Below are positions 63,078 through 64,000 of a DNA stretch of 64,000 bases, one piece after another. The position numbers were made by a program, and so were the translations under genes. The notes below the pieces were generated by a model, which saw only the letters and a program-made list of their open reading frames with translations, had not been told where the DNA came from and made no database searches. The number at the start of each line of letters is the position of its first letter. The stretch's first letter is position 1. The DNA is from Betaproteobacteria bacterium (lineage in GTDB: Bacteria > Pseudomonadota > Gammaproteobacteria > Burkholderiales > JACQAP01). The DNA lies in NCBI GenBank assembly GCA_016194905.1, contig JACQAP010000004.1, positions 62,001 to 126,000 of the forward strand, read 5' to 3'.

Positions 63078-64000
63078 TCAGCCCGGGACCGTAGCGCGAA
63101 CCTGCCGACTGGCCAGCTCCACGCGCTTCAGGTAGGCGCCGCGGGCAATGGCAACGTCTTCAATGAACTGCGGCAGCTCATCCAGGCGCAATGCCTGCGG
63201 CCCGTCGACCAGCGCCTTGGAAGGATTGGGGTGGAAATCCACAAGCACCATGTTGGCGCCGACCAGCACGCCCTGGGCGGTGGCATGCATGACATCGAGG
63301 ATGCCATCCGGTCCGGCCATGCGCGAGCCGACCGAATGGCTGGGGTCGATGCATACCGGCATGCGGGTCAAACGCCTGACCACCGGAACCTGGGCGAAAT
63401 CCACGAAATTGCGATGGGGATCGCCAAGGTTGGTCTTCATACCCCGCAACCCGAACACGACGCGGTGGTTGCCCTCGCTGGCGAGATACTCTGCCGCATT
63501 CAGGGACTCATCGAGCGTGATGCCGAATCCGCGCTTGATCAGCACCGGAAACTCCTTTTGCCGGCCGACGATTTTCAATAACTCGAAGTTCTGTGTATTG
63601 CGCGTGCCGATCTGCAGCATCACCCCGGTCGGATTGCCGGTTTCGCGCAACGCCTGCCGGATCTCCTCGACGTGCGATTCATGGGTCACCTCCATCGCGA
63701 TGACGCGGATGCCGTGCTTTCCGGCCAGTTCGAACACGAAAGGCAGGCAGGACTTGCCGTGCCCCTGAAAAGCGTAAGGACTGGTGCGCGGCTTGTAGGC
63801 GCCCATGCGGGTGCACTGCTGGCCGTTGTCTTTGAGCGCACGCATCATGATATCGACGTGATCGCGGGTATCCACCGCGCAGAGTCCGGCGAAAATATGC
63901 AACGTATCCTGGCCGAAGCGCAGGCCCTGATAGTCGAAATGCGTCGGCCGGGTGTCATCCTTGTGACGACCGAGTACGCGAAACTCTTCAGAAACACGAA
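63078..64000 (-). CDS. 3-deoxy-7-phosphoheptulonate (DAHP) synthase, N-terminus beyond window
   Basis: First enzyme of the shikimate pathway. The frame is open to the right edge (SEEFRVLGRHKDDTRPTHFD) and contains FAGLCAVDTRDHVDIMMRAL, GAYKPRTSPYAFQG, LQIGTRNTQNFELLKIVG, PVLIKRGFGITLDESLNAAE and DPSHSVGSR. This is the type I-beta (AroF/KDO8P-like) class, not AroG. The C-terminal 40 residues end VRATVPG. Missing part is probably under 80 residues. Confidence 0.9.
   Translation of the reverse strand, partial: RVSEEFRVLGRHKDDTRPTHFDYQGLRFGQDTLHIFAGLCAVDTRDHVDIMMRALKDNGQQCTRMGAYKPRTSPYAFQGHGKSCLPFVFELAGKHGIRVIAMEVTHESHVEEIRQALRETGNPTGVMLQIGTRNTQNFELLKIVGRQKEFPVLIKRGFGITLDESLNAAEYLASEGNHRVVFGLRGMKTNLGDPHRNFVDFAQVPVVRRLTRMPVCIDPSHSVGSRMAGPDGILDVMHATAQGVLVGANMVLVDFHPNPSKALVDGPQALRLDELPQFIEDVAIARGAYLKRVELASRQVRATVPG

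Overview
The window reads as a chromosome segment of a betaproteobacterium (Gram-negative, about 60% GC). Evidence for this is the gene order gyrA-serC-serA-pheA-hisC-tyrA-aroA/cmk-rpsA-ihfB-lapAB, followed on the other side by ompA-like/mtaD/ubiG/gph, together with an ssrA tag of the ANDERYALAA type and several betaproteobacterial families of unknown function. The species cannot be named from sequence alone.

Layout. 1-18.7 kb (minus strand): one long run of housekeeping genes, read from gyrA down through serine, phenylalanine/tyrosine and chorismate synthesis, ribosomal protein S1, IHF-beta, LPS assembly proteins LapA/LapB, pyrF, UDP-glucose dehydrogenase, two ADP-heptose genes and a partial cysM. 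19-24 kb (plus strand): an OmpA-type lipoprotein with acidic repeats, mtaD, ubiG, a YajG-like lipoprotein, gph and tmRNA. 24.2-26.2 kb (minus): an iron block (bacterioferritin, Bfd, a DUF2325 protein) with two convincing Fur boxes, then cytochrome b561.

26.2-38.2 kb is the PQQ (pyrroloquinoline quinone) region. On the plus strand pqqA-B-C-D-E is followed by an ABC exporter pair. On the minus strand are a TonB protein, a prolyl aminopeptidase, a NarX/NarL-like two-component pair, a second, separate pqqA gene with its own ribosome-binding site and terminator, and two broken genes: a truncated TonB-dependent receptor and a frameshifted PQQ-associated beta-propeller. A related quinoprotein relay block lies at 53.9-57.9 kb (two small c-type cytochromes, a SoxYZ-like carrier, two divergent metallo-beta-lactamase-fold proteins and an unknown small protein). 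No PQQ-dependent dehydrogenase lies in the window, so the enzyme served must be encoded elsewhere.

38.2-53.9 kb: mostly housekeeping (slyD, bcp, roxA-like hydroxylase, bamC-dapA, sodC, aat-bpt, pyrD, an 1176-residue fused flavoprotein, rnfB-like ferredoxin, nth). Two inverted-repeat elements of one family flank the rnfB-like gene. 58.0-59.5 kb is a repeat-rich, gene-poor island with an atypical tRNA gene whose anticodon loop is 10 nt, a 31-codon ORF with its own terminator and two small membrane-type proteins. 59.6-64 kb: cobalamin adenosyltransferase, an ECF sigma/anti-sigma pair, a BtuF-like protein, a cyclic-nucleotide-binding protein and a partial DAHP synthase.

The strongest leads are the second pqqA beside the two-component system, the expanded-loop tRNA, the metallohydrolase lacking its metal motif, and the paired inverted-repeat elements. 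All functional calls rest on reading translated sequence and recalled family features; no database search was run.
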